NCBI GenBank assembly: GCA_026129335.1 | Contig: JAHCIH010000008.1 | Span: 38,714 to 102,713, forward strand | Source: Anaerolineales bacterium | Lineage (GTDB): Bacteria; Chloroflexota; Anaerolineae; Anaerolineales; UBA11579 | Direction: 5' to 3' | Length of the DNA stretch: 64,000 nt | In this document: in pieces, positions 17,981 through 28,140 of the stretch | Layout: each line of letters starts with the position of its first letter | Numbering within the stretch: the first letter of the stretch is position 1 | The notes under the pieces: generated by a model | Database searches by the model: none | Told to the model about the DNA's origin: nothing | What the model saw: the letters and a program-made list of their open reading frames with translations, nothing else | Program-made: the position numbers and the translations under genes

Positions 17981-19417
17981 ATGCCCGCCTACGAAGCCGT
18001 CATCGGTCTGGAAACCCACATTCAGCTCAACACCGCTAGCAAAATCTTCTGCGCCTGCAAGGCTGACTCCTGGGGCGACCCGCCCAACACCAACATTTGT
18101 CCCGTGTGCTCCGGGCTGCCCGGCGTGCTGCCGGTGCTCAACTGGGGCGCCGTGGAAAAGGCCGCCGTGCTGGCTGCGGCAATGGGCGCCGAACTGAATC
18201 CGGTCTCCTATTTCGACCGCAAGAACTACTTCTACCCCGACCTGCCCAAGGGCTACCAGATCTCGCAATATGACCAGCCGCTGGCCCGCGGCGGGGGCAT
18301 GGACGTGCCCACCGCCGACGGCGTGCGCCGGGTAAGCATTCACAAATTGCACATCGAGGAAGACGCCGGCAAGACGGTGCACCGCGCCGACGGCGGCCGC
18401 CTGATCGACTTCAACCGCTGTGGCGTGCCGCTGGTCGAGATGGTCACCGGGCCGGACCTGCGCTCCGCCGAGGAGGCGGCGCAGTACCTGATCCGCCTGC
18501 GCCAGCTGCTGCGCTGGCTGGGCATCTCCGAAGCCGACATGGAGAAGGGCCACCTGCGCGCCGACGGCAACGTCTCCATCCGCCCCGTGGGCAGCACCGA
18601 GCTCAACACCAAGACCGAGATCAAGAACGTAAACTCCATCGACTCGCTGCGCTCGGCGATTGAAACCGAGATCGAACGCCAGATTCGCGCCGTGGAGAAT
18701 GGCGAGCAGATCCAGGCCTGGACGCTGTCCTGGGACGAGAACTCCGGCACGCTGAGCAAGATGCGCAGCAAGGAAACCGAGGCCGATTACCGCTATTTCC
18801 GCGAACCCGATTTGCTGCCGGTGACCCTGGACGAAGCCTGGCGCGCCGCGGTACACGCGGACCTGCCGGAGATGCCCCTCGCCCGCCGGGCGCGTTTCAT
18901 GGAGCAGTACGGCCTGCCGGAATACGACGCCGACATCCTCAGCAGTGAGCGCGCCCTCTCCGACTATTACGAGGCCGCCGTGGCCAGCTACGGTGGCGAT
19001 CCCAAGCGCGTTTCCAACTGGCTGATGAACGACATCCTGGCGATGCTCAACGAAAGCGGCCTGAGCGCCAGCGAGCTCAAGCTGACGCCCGCTTACCTGG
19101 CCGACATCCTCAAGTTGATGGACGAAGGCAAGGTGAACACGCCCACCGGCAAGGCGCTGCTGGTCAGGGTGCAGGCAGGCGACGGCGCGCCAGCGGAGAT
19201 TGTGGAGGCCGAGGGCCTGGCGCAGGTCAGCGACGAAGGCGAGCTGCGCGCCCTGGCCGAGGAGATCGTGGCCGCCAACCCGGACAACGTGGCCAGCTAC
19301 CGCGCCGGCAAGCAGGCGCTGATCGGCTGGTTCGTGGGCCAGGTAATGGCGCGCACCGGCGGCAAGGCCGACCCCAAAGCCGTGCAGGCCATCCTGCGCG
19401 AACTGCTGCAGGGATGA
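17981..19417 (+). CDS. gatB: Asp-tRNA(Asn)/Glu-tRNA(Gln) amidotransferase subunit B
   Basis: GatB is the kinase and tRNA-binding subunit of GatCAB. The 478-residue product is complete: [20 protein letters not shown] at the start, the zinc-type cysteine set CACKADSW...[29 protein letters not shown], the HIEEDAGK motif, and a C-terminal helical YqeY-like tail (AIL RELL). Its last base group overlaps the next gene as ATGA at 19414. It is far from gatA, so the subunits are made from separate transcripts. Confidence 0.96.
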   Translation: MPAYEAVIGLETHIQLNTASKIFCACKADSWGDPPNTNICPVCSGLPGVLPVLNWGAVEKAAVLAAAMGAELNPVSYFDRKNYFYPDLPKGYQISQYDQPLARGGGMDVPTADGVRRVSIHKLHIEEDAGKTVHRADGGRLIDFNRCGVPLVEMVTGPDLRSAEEAAQYLIRLRQLLRWLGISEADMEKGHLRADGNVSIRPVGSTELNTKTEIKNVNSIDSLRSAIETEIERQIRAVENGEQIQAWTLSWDENSGTLSKMRSKETEADYRYFREPDLLPVTLDEAWRAAVHADLPEMPLARRARFMEQYGLPEYDADILSSERALSDYYEAAVASYGGDPKRVSNWLMNDILAMLNESGLSASELKLTPAYLADILKLMDEGKVNTPTGKALLVRVQAGDGAPAEIVEAEGLAQVSDEGELRALAEEIVAANPDNVASYRAGKQALIGWFVGQVMARTGGKADPKAVQAILRELLQG

Positions 19418-19878
19418 GCGTCGCGCGACAAGCCCCGGACGCTTTTCACGTCCAATCCGCCGAGGAGGCCCAGGCCGCGGCGATTCGTGACCTGGTGCGC
19501 TCCTCGGGCATCAACCCCACCGGCCTGGCTTCGGAGCGTTTCTTGGTCGCGCTGACGCCGTCCGGCGAGCTGATCGGCTGCGTGCAGGTCAAGCCGCACG
19601 CCGACGGCAGCCGCGAGCTGGCTTCTCTGGCGGTGGCTCCGGCATGGCGGGGGCGCGGCGTCGCCCGCGCCCTGATGGGGGCCATCCTGGCGCAGCACCC
19701 CGGCGAGTTGTACTTGATGTGCCAATCGCGCCTCGGCCCGATGTACGAGAAGTTCGGCTTCCAGGCCATCTCCAGTGAGCAAATGCCCACCTATTTCCGC
19801 CGGGTGAGCAAGCTGGCCGGGATGGTCCTTGCGATGAACAGGGCTGGCGAGACCCTCTTGGTGATGCGCCGCCCATGA
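19414..19878 (+). CDS. GNAT family N-acetyltransferase
   Basis: This 154-residue protein has the GNAT core: LIGCVQVKPHADGSRELASLAVAPAWRGRGVARALM, in which RGRGVA is the acetyl-CoA pyrophosphate loop (about residues 87-92), and a C-terminal YEKFGF segment typical of the family. The substrate cannot be predicted. Start and stop both overlap neighbours (ATGA with gatB, 4 nt with the DCC gene), so it lies in a tightly coupled operon running from gatB to 22280. Confidence 0.85.
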   Translation: MSVARQAPDAFHVQSAEEAQAAAIRDLVRSSGINPTGLASERFLVALTPSGELIGCVQVKPHADGSRELASLAVAPAWRGRGVARALMGAILAQHPGELYLMCQSRLGPMYEKFGFQAISSEQMPTYFRRVSKLAGMVLAMNRAGETLLVMRRP

Positions 19879-20231
19879 AAGCGACCATCCTCTACGACGG
19901 TTACTGCGCCCTGTGCAACCGCGTGGTCGAATTCCTGCAAGCGCGGCAGAAGCCCGGCGCGCTGCAATACATCTCGCAGCAGTCGTCGCGCGGCCAGCAG
20001 CTGCTCGCCGAAGCCGAGCTGGCGGATGTGACCCTGGATACCGTCGTCCTGCTGGAGGGCGGCCGCGGCTACTTGCGCTCGGCCGCCGGGCTGCGGGCGC
20101 TGCGCCATTTGCGCTTCCCCTGGCCGCTGCTGTACGTTTTCATCCTGGTGCCGCCGTTCTTACGCGACCCGGTTTACAATCTCATCGCCCACAACCGCTA
20201 CCGTTGGTTCGGGCGCTCGCCGCGTGAATAA
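19875..20231 (+). CDS. DCC family thiol-disulfide oxidoreductase (DUF393)
   Basis: This 118-residue protein begins ILYDGYCALCNRVVEFL, the DxxCxxC signature (Asp8, Cys11, Cys14) of the DCC/DUF393 thioredoxin-like family. The remainder (LQYISQQSSRGQQLL, YLRSAAGLRALRHL, NRYRWFGR) fits the family. Members are thought to handle thiol-disulfide exchange, but partners are generally unknown. It overlaps the neighbouring genes on both sides. Confidence 0.88.
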   Translation: MKATILYDGYCALCNRVVEFLQARQKPGALQYISQQSSRGQQLLAEAELADVTLDTVVLLEGGRGYLRSAAGLRALRHLRFPWPLLYVFILVPPFLRDPVYNLIAHNRYRWFGRSPRE

Positions 20232-21654
20232 GATCCGCTCCCTGCCCATCTCCGTTCGCCTCTTCGGCCTGGCGCTGCTTCTGCGCCTGCTGCCGGTGCT
20301 CTTCGCTATCCACCTGCCCATCGGGTTGGACGACATGTTCCAATACGACATGCTCGGCCGCAGCCTGGCGGCGGGGAACGGCTTCCGCTGGTACGGCCAG
20401 GAAGACATTGACCTGGTGCGCCAATTCATCGACCTGGAATTCGTGGTGGACGAGTACGATCCGCGCGGCGTGCTCACTTCGTTCCGCGCCCCGGGCTATC
20501 CGGCGTTCCTCGCCGTCATCTACAGCCTCAGCGGGCTGGAGTGGCGCCTGCTGGCCGCCCGCCTGGCACAGGTCGCCTTGGGCGCGGCGCTCGCCCCGCT
20601 GAGCTACTGGCTGGCGCTGCGCCTGTTCCCCGGCAACCAACGGGCGGCGCGCTTCGCCGGCTACGCGTTGGCAGTCTATCCCTTGCTGGTGCTCTTTCCA
20701 CTGGCGCTGGCCACCGAGAACCTATTCATCCCGCTGGTGGCCGCCGGCCTGCTGGCGACGCTGGCCGCCGTGGAGCGCGACCGGCGGCGGGATTACCTGC
20801 TGGCGGGGGCGCTCTTCGGCCTGGCCACGCTGACCCGCTCGGTGATCTTTGGCTTCGTCGGTCTGGCAGTGATCTGGCTGTGGTTCTACGCGCCGCGGCG
20901 GGCTGCCGCGGCCTGGTTCCTGCTGGCGGTGCTGGTCTTCGTGGTGCCCTGGAGTGTGCGCAACAGCCTGCTGCACGACAAGTTCACATTTGTAGAAAAC
21001 TCGCTGGGCTACAACCTGCACATGGGCTACCACCCCGAGGGCAGTGGCACTTTCCAATTCGGTATCTCCATGGAACTGGTGCCCTATCTGGATGATGGCC
21101 TGCGCAACGACCTGGGCGTGCAAGCCGGGCTGGGCTTCATTCGCCAGGATCCGGAGCGCGCACTGCAGCTCGCCGTGAACAAGCTGGGGTACTTCTTCGG
21201 CTTGGAGAGGCGGGCGCTGACCTATTTTTATTCCAACAATTTCTTCGGCCATATCCCTGCCCTGCCGTTGCTCGGCCTGTTCCTGCTCTTCACACTGCCC
21301 TTCCCGCTGCTGGCCAGCCTGGCGGCGGTGGGTCTGGCCTTCGCGCGGCTGGCCAAAGAGCGCCTGCTGCTCTACCTGCTTATGGGCGGCTATCTGCTGC
21401 CCCACCTGCTGCTCCTCGCTGAGGAGCGCTTCCACATGGCGCTGCTGCCCGCCATCGCCGCCCTGGCCGGCTATGCCTGGACACAGCGCGGCGAACTGCG
21501 CGCCGCCGCACGGGCCAACCCCTGGCAGCTTGGCCTGGCCGCCCTGTTAGTGGCGCTGCTCTGGCTGAACTGGGGTGGCGAACTGTGGCGCGATTGGGAC
21601 AAGCTGGTTATCCTCTTCGGGCCAGGTGGTAACACGGCGGGGTTCTCTTATTGA
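20224..21654 (+). CDS. ArnT/GT39-like membrane glycosyltransferase
   Basis: A 476-residue polytopic protein with about ten or eleven hydrophobic segments. The first extracytoplasmic loop contains GLDDMFQYDMLGRSLAAGNGF, with the acidic pair expected of GT-C glycosyltransferases that use polyprenyl-phosphate sugars. It is probably transferring a sugar to a surface acceptor. Translation starts at GTG 20224, overlapping the DCC gene by 8 nt, and the stop overlaps the protease start (TGATG). Confidence 0.75.
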   Translation: MNKIRSLPISVRLFGLALLLRLLPVLFAIHLPIGLDDMFQYDMLGRSLAAGNGFRWYGQEDIDLVRQFIDLEFVVDEYDPRGVLTSFRAPGYPAFLAVIYSLSGLEWRLLAARLAQVALGAALAPLSYWLALRLFPGNQRAARFAGYALAVYPLLVLFPLALATENLFIPLVAAGLLATLAAVERDRRRDYLLAGALFGLATLTRSVIFGFVGLAVIWLWFYAPRRAAAAWFLLAVLVFVVPWSVRNSLLHDKFTFVENSLGYNLHMGYHPEGSGTFQFGISMELVPYLDDGLRNDLGVQAGLGFIRQDPERALQLAVNKLGYFFGLERRALTYFYSNNFFGHIPALPLLGLFLLFTLPFPLLASLAAVGLAFARLAKERLLLYLLMGGYLLPHLLLLAEERFHMALLPAIAALAGYAWTQRGELRAAARANPWQLGLAALLVALLWLNWGGELWRDWDKLVILFGPGGNTAGFSY

Positions 21655-22280
21655 TGCGCGCTCTCTTTAAACTCGACGACCTGCACTTCGACCGCGAGGT
21701 GGTGGCCATCACCATCCTCAGCACCCTATTGCTGATGGTGGACTACTACGAACGGCTCACTCCCCTCAAGGCGCTGGACCGCGTGGGTCTCTACCTCATC
21801 GTGCCCTTGCTGGTCATCATCCTGGCTTTCCGCAAACGTCCGGCGGAGTTTGGCTTTCAACTGGGCGACTGGAAGGCCGGCCTGGCGCTGACTGCGCTGG
21901 TCATCGCCCTGGCCGCGCCGCTGCTCTGGTACTTGGCCCAAAGCAACGCCAGTCTGCAGCACTATTACGCTCGGCAATGGGGCACGGAAGCGCCGGTGCT
22001 CACCTTCCTTGACCTGATTGGCTGGGAATTCTTTTTCCGCGGCTTTATCTTGTTCGGCTATGCGCGGATATTTGGCGCGCACGCTCTCTGGCTGCACGCC
22101 GTGCCCTTTGCCTTGGCGCACATCAGCAAGCCGGCCTTGGAGACTTATTCGACGATTTTTGGAGGTTTTCTCTTCGGGTGGGTAGCCTGGCGCACGCGCT
22201 CTTTCCTCTACCCCTTCCTGATCCACTGGTTTATCAATACCTTCATTATTTACGCAGCGGCAGTCGCCTCAGGCAACTAG
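21654..22280 (+). CDS. CPBP family intramembrane metalloprotease
   Basis: This 208-residue membrane protein has the CPBP/Abi motifs: WEFFFRGF (the EExxxR motif with the first Glu replaced by Trp), FALAH (FxxxH) and HWFIN near the C-terminus. Family members cleave within membranes or process small peptides. The missing first Glu makes catalysis uncertain. ATG 21654 overlaps the previous stop and is preferred to TTG 21651. It ends the gatB-to-protease operon. Confidence 0.82.
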   Translation: MRALFKLDDLHFDREVVAITILSTLLLMVDYYERLTPLKALDRVGLYLIVPLLVIILAFRKRPAEFGFQLGDWKAGLALTALVIALAAPLLWYLAQSNASLQHYYARQWGTEAPVLTFLDLIGWEFFFRGFILFGYARIFGAHALWLHAVPFALAHISKPALETYSTIFGGFLFGWVAWRTRSFLYPFLIHWFINTFIIYAAAVASGN

Positions 22281-22290
22281 CCGCCAGCAC

Positions 22291-24498
22291 TCAGGGGCAC
22301 TGCTGGTTCTGGATTTGCTGCGGGGTGCAGGTGGGCGTGGCGATGGGTTGAGGCTCGGGCGTCTCAGTCGGCAAGGGCGTGGAAGTGAGCGTGGGCAGCG
22401 GGGGATAGAGCACGATGCTCAACAACGTCTCTGGCAGGACATCCACAGTGATTTCCTGATCATCCAAGAACAGAGTGAAGCCTTCCGTGGGCGCCCAGCA
22501 AAGCCGGCCAAAACTCGGCCCGCGGAACTGCAACCACAACTTGTCCGGACCAATGCCTACCGGCGTGTACTGCGCACCTTGCATAAGCGTATCGACGACA
22601 TCGAACAACGTGCTGTTCCCGTGGCGGCAATTGTAGGTTTGCCGGGGGATGACCACGAGGATATTCGGCCCGCTGCCCGGCGTCACGGTGGCGAATTCGA
22701 GCTCCGTGTCCTCGCTTTCCAGGCTCAGCATGGTCGCGCCCGCCTCGTAAGCGCCCACATCGCAGGCCGGCCCAACGGGCCGCGCCAGGCTCCGTTGGTC
22801 GCTGCTGGGGCAGCCGCCGGTGGCCGCATCCAGCGCCGGGCTGTCGTCCAACAGCGCGTGCGTAAAGGTGGGACCGCCGTTATCTGCCAGTGGGCCCAGG
22901 CCGATTTCGGCGGCGGAGACGATGGTGGGGAAGCCGCAGCTTCTGTCTGTGCTCAGGTTGTAGCCCATCAAGGGATAGGGGCTGACATGCAGGGCGCTGC
23001 TCAGTTCGCAGTCTTGTCCGTTCTTGACGATCAGCGAGTTAGCAATACCCGAAACAAAGGCGGCACCATCAATGGCCGCCAAACCAAGTTCGGCGTTCTC
23101 GGCGATCGTGCTGTATTCAATCAGCAGCCTGCCCTGCCCAGCCGCCACGCCATAGCCGTTGTTGTTGCTGATCGTGCTGTTTTCGATGACCATCGAGCCG
23201 AGGTTGTCCACGGCTGCCAAGGTCATAACCACATCATTGACCGTGTTGTTGGCCACCAGGCTGCGCTCAATAACTGCGTTACCCAAGTTGGCGATCGCCG
23301 GCAGTCCGCCTATATTGCCGGTAACGTCGCTTTCAACCAAGCTCAGGCGACCGTCATCCCAGTTCATGATGCCGCCGTTGCCGTTTCCGGTGATTTGACT
23401 ATTATGGATACCCAACACCCCCTTATTGCTGATACCGCCGCCCAGGCTGGTGTTGTAGTACAGGCTGCCGTTATTGCTCACCGTGCTATCGGTCATGCGC
23501 ACCTCGCCGCCCTCAATCAGGAGGCCGGTGCGCGGGTTGTTGGCTACCAGCGTCTCCGTGAGGTGTAGCAGGCCACCCCGCAGCTGAATGCCGTATTGGT
23601 TGTTTTCGACGCGGCTGTTGAACAGGCTCACATCGGCGCCTTCTTCCAAAAGAAGGCCGGACCGGAAGGACAAGTCCAGGCCATTATTCAGTATGGTTAG
23701 ATTGCGCAATTCGGTAGGGCCGTAAACAACTACGCCATCCCTCTGGTTGTTTTCCACGCGTACGTCTATCGCAGTGAGCGTAGTGTGGCTCCTGATGCCC
23801 AAGCCCGGGTTGCCTGAAAACGACCCACCCTGAATATGCATTTCGCCTAGATTGACCACTCCGTCTCCACCGCCGACAACCTCTTCGCCGATGTTTTCCG
23901 TCGAGGTTACGTTGGTTAGGGTGACCAAGCCGTTGCTGAGGTTGGTGATGCCAGCGACCACGCAGTGCCGTACGATGACGTTCTCGATGGTAGCCTGCGC
24001 CTCGCCGCGTATGTTGATGCAGCTGTCCGGGGCCGTGCCGCGCACGTTCTGGATGGTGAACTGGCGCAGCTGAACCTGGGCGTTTCTGAAAATGTATAAG
24101 CCGCCGTAGGTGTCGCCGGCGTCGAATATCGTAGTCGTCTCGCCGGCCCCGATGATGGTGGCGTGGATGTCGACGTGGGCAAACGGAGCCCCATCATGCC
24201 GGCCGATGACATTGTAGGTGCCGGCCGCCACGTGGATGGTATGCCTTACGAAAATCGGTGTGGAATGCTCGGCCTCAAGGGCCGCGTTGACTGCACGCGC
24301 CTTTGCAAAAACGCCTTCCAAGGTGGCGCAAGTTCTCCCCGCGTTGTCACAGGGATTGTCGTCGTTTCCAACTGTCGAAAGATACCAGGTGTGCTCAAAG
24401 AGGTCCCCTTCTAGCGGCACTGGGGCGCAGGCGGCAAGAAATAACACAAAAATTGTAAGCAATAAGGGGAAACGCCTGCTCTCCCCGGCAGATTCCAT
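22291..24498 (-). CDS. Lipoprotein with parallel beta-helix repeats
   Basis: A 735-residue lipoprotein with lipobox LAAC (Cys24). The start at 24498 is chosen for the signal peptide; upstream in-frame codons lie in the 3' end of the acyl-CoA dehydrogenase gene. Residues about 60-500 are PbH1-type repeats rich in Asn, Gly and Val ladders (VENNQRDGVVVYG, VENNQYGIQLRGG, VSNNGSLYYN), the right-handed beta-helix of pectate-lyase-like proteins. After it comes a choice-of-anchor-Q-like segment (DDSPALDAA...VGAYEAG), a small domain with Cys residues and a Thr/Pro-rich tail. Surface polysaccharide binding or cleavage is inferred. Confidence 0.82.
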   Translation of the reverse strand: MESAGESRRFPLLLTIFVLFLAACAPVPLEGDLFEHTWYLSTVGNDDNPCDNAGRTCATLEGVFAKARAVNAALEAEHSTPIFVRHTIHVAAGTYNVIGRHDGAPFAHVDIHATIIGAGETTTIFDAGDTYGGLYIFRNAQVQLRQFTIQNVRGTAPDSCINIRGEAQATIENVIVRHCVVAGITNLSNGLVTLTNVTSTENIGEEVVGGGDGVVNLGEMHIQGGSFSGNPGLGIRSHTTLTAIDVRVENNQRDGVVVYGPTELRNLTILNNGLDLSFRSGLLLEEGADVSLFNSRVENNQYGIQLRGGLLHLTETLVANNPRTGLLIEGGEVRMTDSTVSNNGSLYYNTSLGGGISNKGVLGIHNSQITGNGNGGIMNWDDGRLSLVESDVTGNIGGLPAIANLGNAVIERSLVANNTVNDVVMTLAAVDNLGSMVIENSTISNNNGYGVAAGQGRLLIEYSTIAENAELGLAAIDGAAFVSGIANSLIVKNGQDCELSSALHVSPYPLMGYNLSTDRSCGFPTIVSAAEIGLGPLADNGGPTFTHALLDDSPALDAATGGCPSSDQRSLARPVGPACDVGAYEAGATMLSLESEDTELEFATVTPGSGPNILVVIPRQTYNCRHGNSTLFDVVDTLMQGAQYTPVGIGPDKLWLQFRGPSFGRLCWAPTEGFTLFLDDQEITVDVLPETLLSIVLYPPLPTLTSTPLPTETPEPQPIATPTCTPQQIQNQQCP

Positions 24499-24529
24499 GA
24501 CCCATTGTAGCAGAAACGTGCGCGTCGGC

Positions 24530-25672
<1,143 letters not shown>

Positions 25673-25751
25673 CAGGGTGCACTCCTCCTCCAGAGTGAAC
25701 AAGCCAATTTTAACGCCGCCTGGCTTATAAGGGGCGACCTTCACAGATGAA

Positions 25752-25779
25752 GAAAGCCACCGATAACTCGGTGGCTTTC
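25752..25779 (-). terminator. Intrinsic terminator after the SRPBCC gene
   Basis: A perfect 12-bp stem (25752-25763 with 25768-25779, loop TAAC) separates the SRPBCC gene from the acyl-CoA dehydrogenase gene. The T run on the minus side is short, so efficiency may be moderate. Confidence 0.75.
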
Positions 25780-25801
25780 TCTATCCAAGCTGCATACAGA
25801 C

Positions 25802-26239
25802 TTAGTTTTGCGACTCCACAAACTCCTTGAGAGCATCGGCGGTGTAGCTCCAACCTTGGCGCGCATTCTCCGGCGCAAAATCGGGGTTGTCCATTGGGAA
25901 GGCTTCGGTGATCCGATAGGTTAGCGTCAGGAGGGTCATATCGCCTTGCGGCTCAAGCGCGAAGGTTACATAAGCATCGCCGGGGTAGCCCTCATAGCGC
26001 CAGCTATAAGTCAGCTTCCGTTCATGTTCCACTTCGGTGACCTGGCAAATGTGCATGTACTCCCGGCCCTCTGGCCCCAGTTCAAAGCGAGTTTCAAAGC
26101 CGACCTCTGCTTTAAAAGCCGGGAAGAAGGACAGCCATTTCTGTAGAATTTCAATATCGGTCAATGCTTTCCACACCACGCTCGTGGGTGCGTTCAGAGT
26201 GCGTTCAATCACAACGGGTTCAGGCAGAGAATTGGACAT
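25802..26239 (-). CDS. SRPBCC/AHSA1 domain protein
   Basis: This 145-residue START-like protein belongs to the AHSA1 group: VIERTLNAPTSVVWKALTDIEILQKWL at the start, the strand region YMHICQVTEVEHERKLTYSWRYEGYPG, and the GWSYTADALKEFVE C-terminal helix. It probably binds a small hydrophobic ligand. It follows the ArsR-type regulator with no gap, a pairing seen in many bacteria and usually autoregulated. Confidence 0.88.
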   Translation of the reverse strand: MSNSLPEPVVIERTLNAPTSVVWKALTDIEILQKWLSFFPAFKAEVGFETRFELGPEGREYMHICQVTEVEHERKLTYSWRYEGYPGDAYVTFALEPQGDMTLLTLTYRITEAFPMDNPDFAPENARQGWSYTADALKEFVESQN

Positions 26240-26581
26240 TTACTTTCCTTTGAGAGTGGGATTTTGTTCGTCTTCCAACACACGTTCCAGCGCGTCCAGA
26301 TGGCCGTTCCATTGCGTGCGCATGCGGTCCAGCCAGACTTGCATACGGTCCAGTCCCTTGGCATCCAGGGTATAGAGCCGTCGCTGCCCATCGGCGCGCA
26401 CCTGCACCAGCCCAGCCTGTCTCAATACTTTGAGGTGTTGCGAGATGGTCGGCGCTTTGAAAGCGAATTGCTCTGCAATCTCTCCAGAACTGGCCTCCCC
26501 GCGCGCAATGATTTCAAAGATCTGCCGCCGGGTGGGATCTGCAAGAGCTGCAAAAGCGTTCATCAACTTATAATAAGCCAA
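26240..26581 (-). CDS. ArsR family transcriptional regulator
   Basis: A 113-residue winged-helix protein with the ArsR pattern: ALADPTRRQIFEIIARGEASSGEIAEQF, recognition helix FKAPTISQHLKVLRQAGLVQ, and wing RADGQRRLYTLD. No clear metal-binding Cys/His cluster is present, so it likely senses something other than a metal or forms a constitutive repressor. It is co-transcribed with the adjacent SRPBCC gene and divergent from ung, so its operator is probably in 26582-26631. Confidence 0.9.
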   Translation of the reverse strand: MAYYKLMNAFAALADPTRRQIFEIIARGEASSGEIAEQFAFKAPTISQHLKVLRQAGLVQVRADGQRRLYTLDAKGLDRMQVWLDRMRTQWNGHLDALERVLEDEQNPTLKGK

Positions 26582-26616
26582 TCACCTAATTAAGTCAATA
26601 TCTAAATAACAGGTCT

Positions 26617-26625
26617 TGTTATACT
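26617..26625 (+). promoter_or_regulatory. Extended -10 promoter of ung, predicted leaderless
   Basis: TGTTATACT (TG-n plus TATACT 26620-26625) ends 6 nt before GTG 26632, predicting a transcript that begins at about the start codon. The region overlaps the divergent ArsR promoter area. Confidence 0.5.
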
Positions 26626-26631
26626 GGCCGC

Positions 26632-27294
26632 GTGGACGTACGCATTGAAACCAGTTGGAAAGAAAAGCTGGCCGCGGAATTCGAGCAGCCTTACTTCCAA
26701 CAGCTGGCCGAATTCGTGCGCAACGAATACAAAAGCTTCACCATCTACCCGCCGGGTGGCAAGATATTCAACGCCTTCGACAGTTGCCCTTTCGACGCCG
26801 TCAAAGTTGTCATCCTGGGCCAGGACCCTTACCATGGCCCCGGCCAGGCCAACGGGCTGTGCTTCTCGGTGAGCGAAGGCGTGCCGCTGCCGCCTTCGCT
26901 GGTCAACATCTACAAGGAACTGCAAGACGACTTGGGGGTGATGCCGCCAGCCAGCGGGGACCTGGAGCGCTGGGCGCGCCAAGGTGTGCTGCTGCTCAAT
27001 GCCACCCTGACTGTTCGCCGCGGCGCAGCCGGCTCGCACCAGGGCAAGGGCTGGGAGGAGTTCACCGACGCGGCGCTGCGCGCCCTCTCCCGTGAACGGG
27101 AGCATCTCGTCTTCATCCTCTGGGGCGCCTACGCACGCAAGAAAGGCGCCTTCATCGACCGCATGAAGCACCTGGTCATCGAGTCGGCCCATCCATCGCC
27201 GCTCTCGGCGCACAACGGCTTCTTCGGCAGCAGGCCCTTCTCCAAAGCCAACGAATATTTGCAGAACTACGGCATCGAGCCGGTGGAATGGTGA
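26632..27294 (+). CDS. ung: Uracil-DNA glycosylase, family 1
   Basis: Removes uracil from DNA. The 220-residue protein has the family 1 water-activating motif GQDPYHGPGQANGL with catalytic Asp65, the uracil-binding LLLNATLTV region with Asn, and the C-terminal HPSPLSAHNGFFG leucine-loop motif. It starts at GTG 26632, with -10 sequence immediately upstream. Length matches the family. Confidence 0.96.
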   Translation: MDVRIETSWKEKLAAEFEQPYFQQLAEFVRNEYKSFTIYPPGGKIFNAFDSCPFDAVKVVILGQDPYHGPGQANGLCFSVSEGVPLPPSLVNIYKELQDDLGVMPPASGDLERWARQGVLLLNATLTVRRGAAGSHQGKGWEEFTDAALRALSREREHLVFILWGAYARKKGAFIDRMKHLVIESAHPSPLSAHNGFFGSRPFSKANEYLQNYGIEPVEW

Positions 27295-27414
27295 ATATCT
27301 GTTATAAGCATGGGAACTCTGAGAATTTGAAAAACCTGCAAGGGAGAGAATAGAAGCAAGGATCGCTGGTAATCTTTCTAACCTAAGTTGAGCACCTAAT
27401 CAAGTGGAGGTGAG

Positions 27415-28134
27415 ATGAATAAAGTTGTTTTGGTTTTGATTACAAGCACTTTGCTTGCACTCTCGGCATGTTCAGCGCCGCTATCTCAAGATGAGATACG
27501 TGAAGCGGCCGGTTTGCTTCTAACTGAGCAAGTTTTGGCAGAAGTTAGCCGGTCGACAGCTACATCGCTGCCCCCGGCCACATTTACACTCGGGCCTTCT
27601 CCCACACCTGCCCCAGTTCAATTCTCAATCGACGAACTCCGCTCTTTGTCCCTGCAAGCATCCGATTTGCAGCCTGGGTATATGTCTGCTCAGGAATTTG
27701 TACTTGACGTAGATACCTTGCGATCCGGTGGAGCGATTATGGCCGCAAATTATTTAGAATCTGTCCAACCCTTCACGGGCTTGGATCTACTTTACCCCAA
27801 GAGTGCAGAGTCCGACTTCACAAATGTCCGTTCGAGAATCGTGGTTTTTTCTTCCGAAGAAATCGCGTCAGATTATCTCGAAATCCATCCGACTTTGTTT
27901 GGCGTTAGCGTTGAATTTCAACCGCTTTCTTACATTGAAGTGGGGGATGAAACAAAGGCGTTCTTTGCCCAAAGCCCGGCTCAAATCTCACAGGATTTGT
28001 ACTTTGTTACCATGCGGAAACGCAACGTGGTTGTAGCAGTTAACTATATAGCGTTGGCTGGTTCAACGGACCTTGAAGAGCTTGAGCAATATGTTCGCAT
28101 TTTAGGGACTCGGCTAGATCAGGCCATTCCGTAG
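27415..28134 (+). CDS. Lipoprotein of unknown function
   Basis: A 239-residue lipoprotein with lipobox LSAC (Cys19) and a short Pro/Thr-rich linker (residues about 52-65), followed by a single globular domain of mixed strands and helices (IDELRSLSLQASDLQPGYMS, SRIVVFSSEEIASDYLE, DLYFVTMRKRNVVVAVNYIAL). I do not recognise it; the domain layout recalls proteins that monitor or bind a small extracellular ligand. GGAGG lies just upstream. Codon use is AT-richer than nearby genes. It is convergent with the DMT transporter. Confidence 0.7.
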   Translation: MNKVVLVLITSTLLALSACSAPLSQDEIREAAGLLLTEQVLAEVSRSTATSLPPATFTLGPSPTPAPVQFSIDELRSLSLQASDLQPGYMSAQEFVLDVDTLRSGGAIMAANYLESVQPFTGLDLLYPKSAESDFTNVRSRIVVFSSEEIASDYLEIHPTLFGVSVEFQPLSYIEVGDETKAFFAQSPAQISQDLYFVTMRKRNVVVAVNYIALAGSTDLEELEQYVRILGTRLDQAIP

Positions 28135-28140
28135 GGAGAC

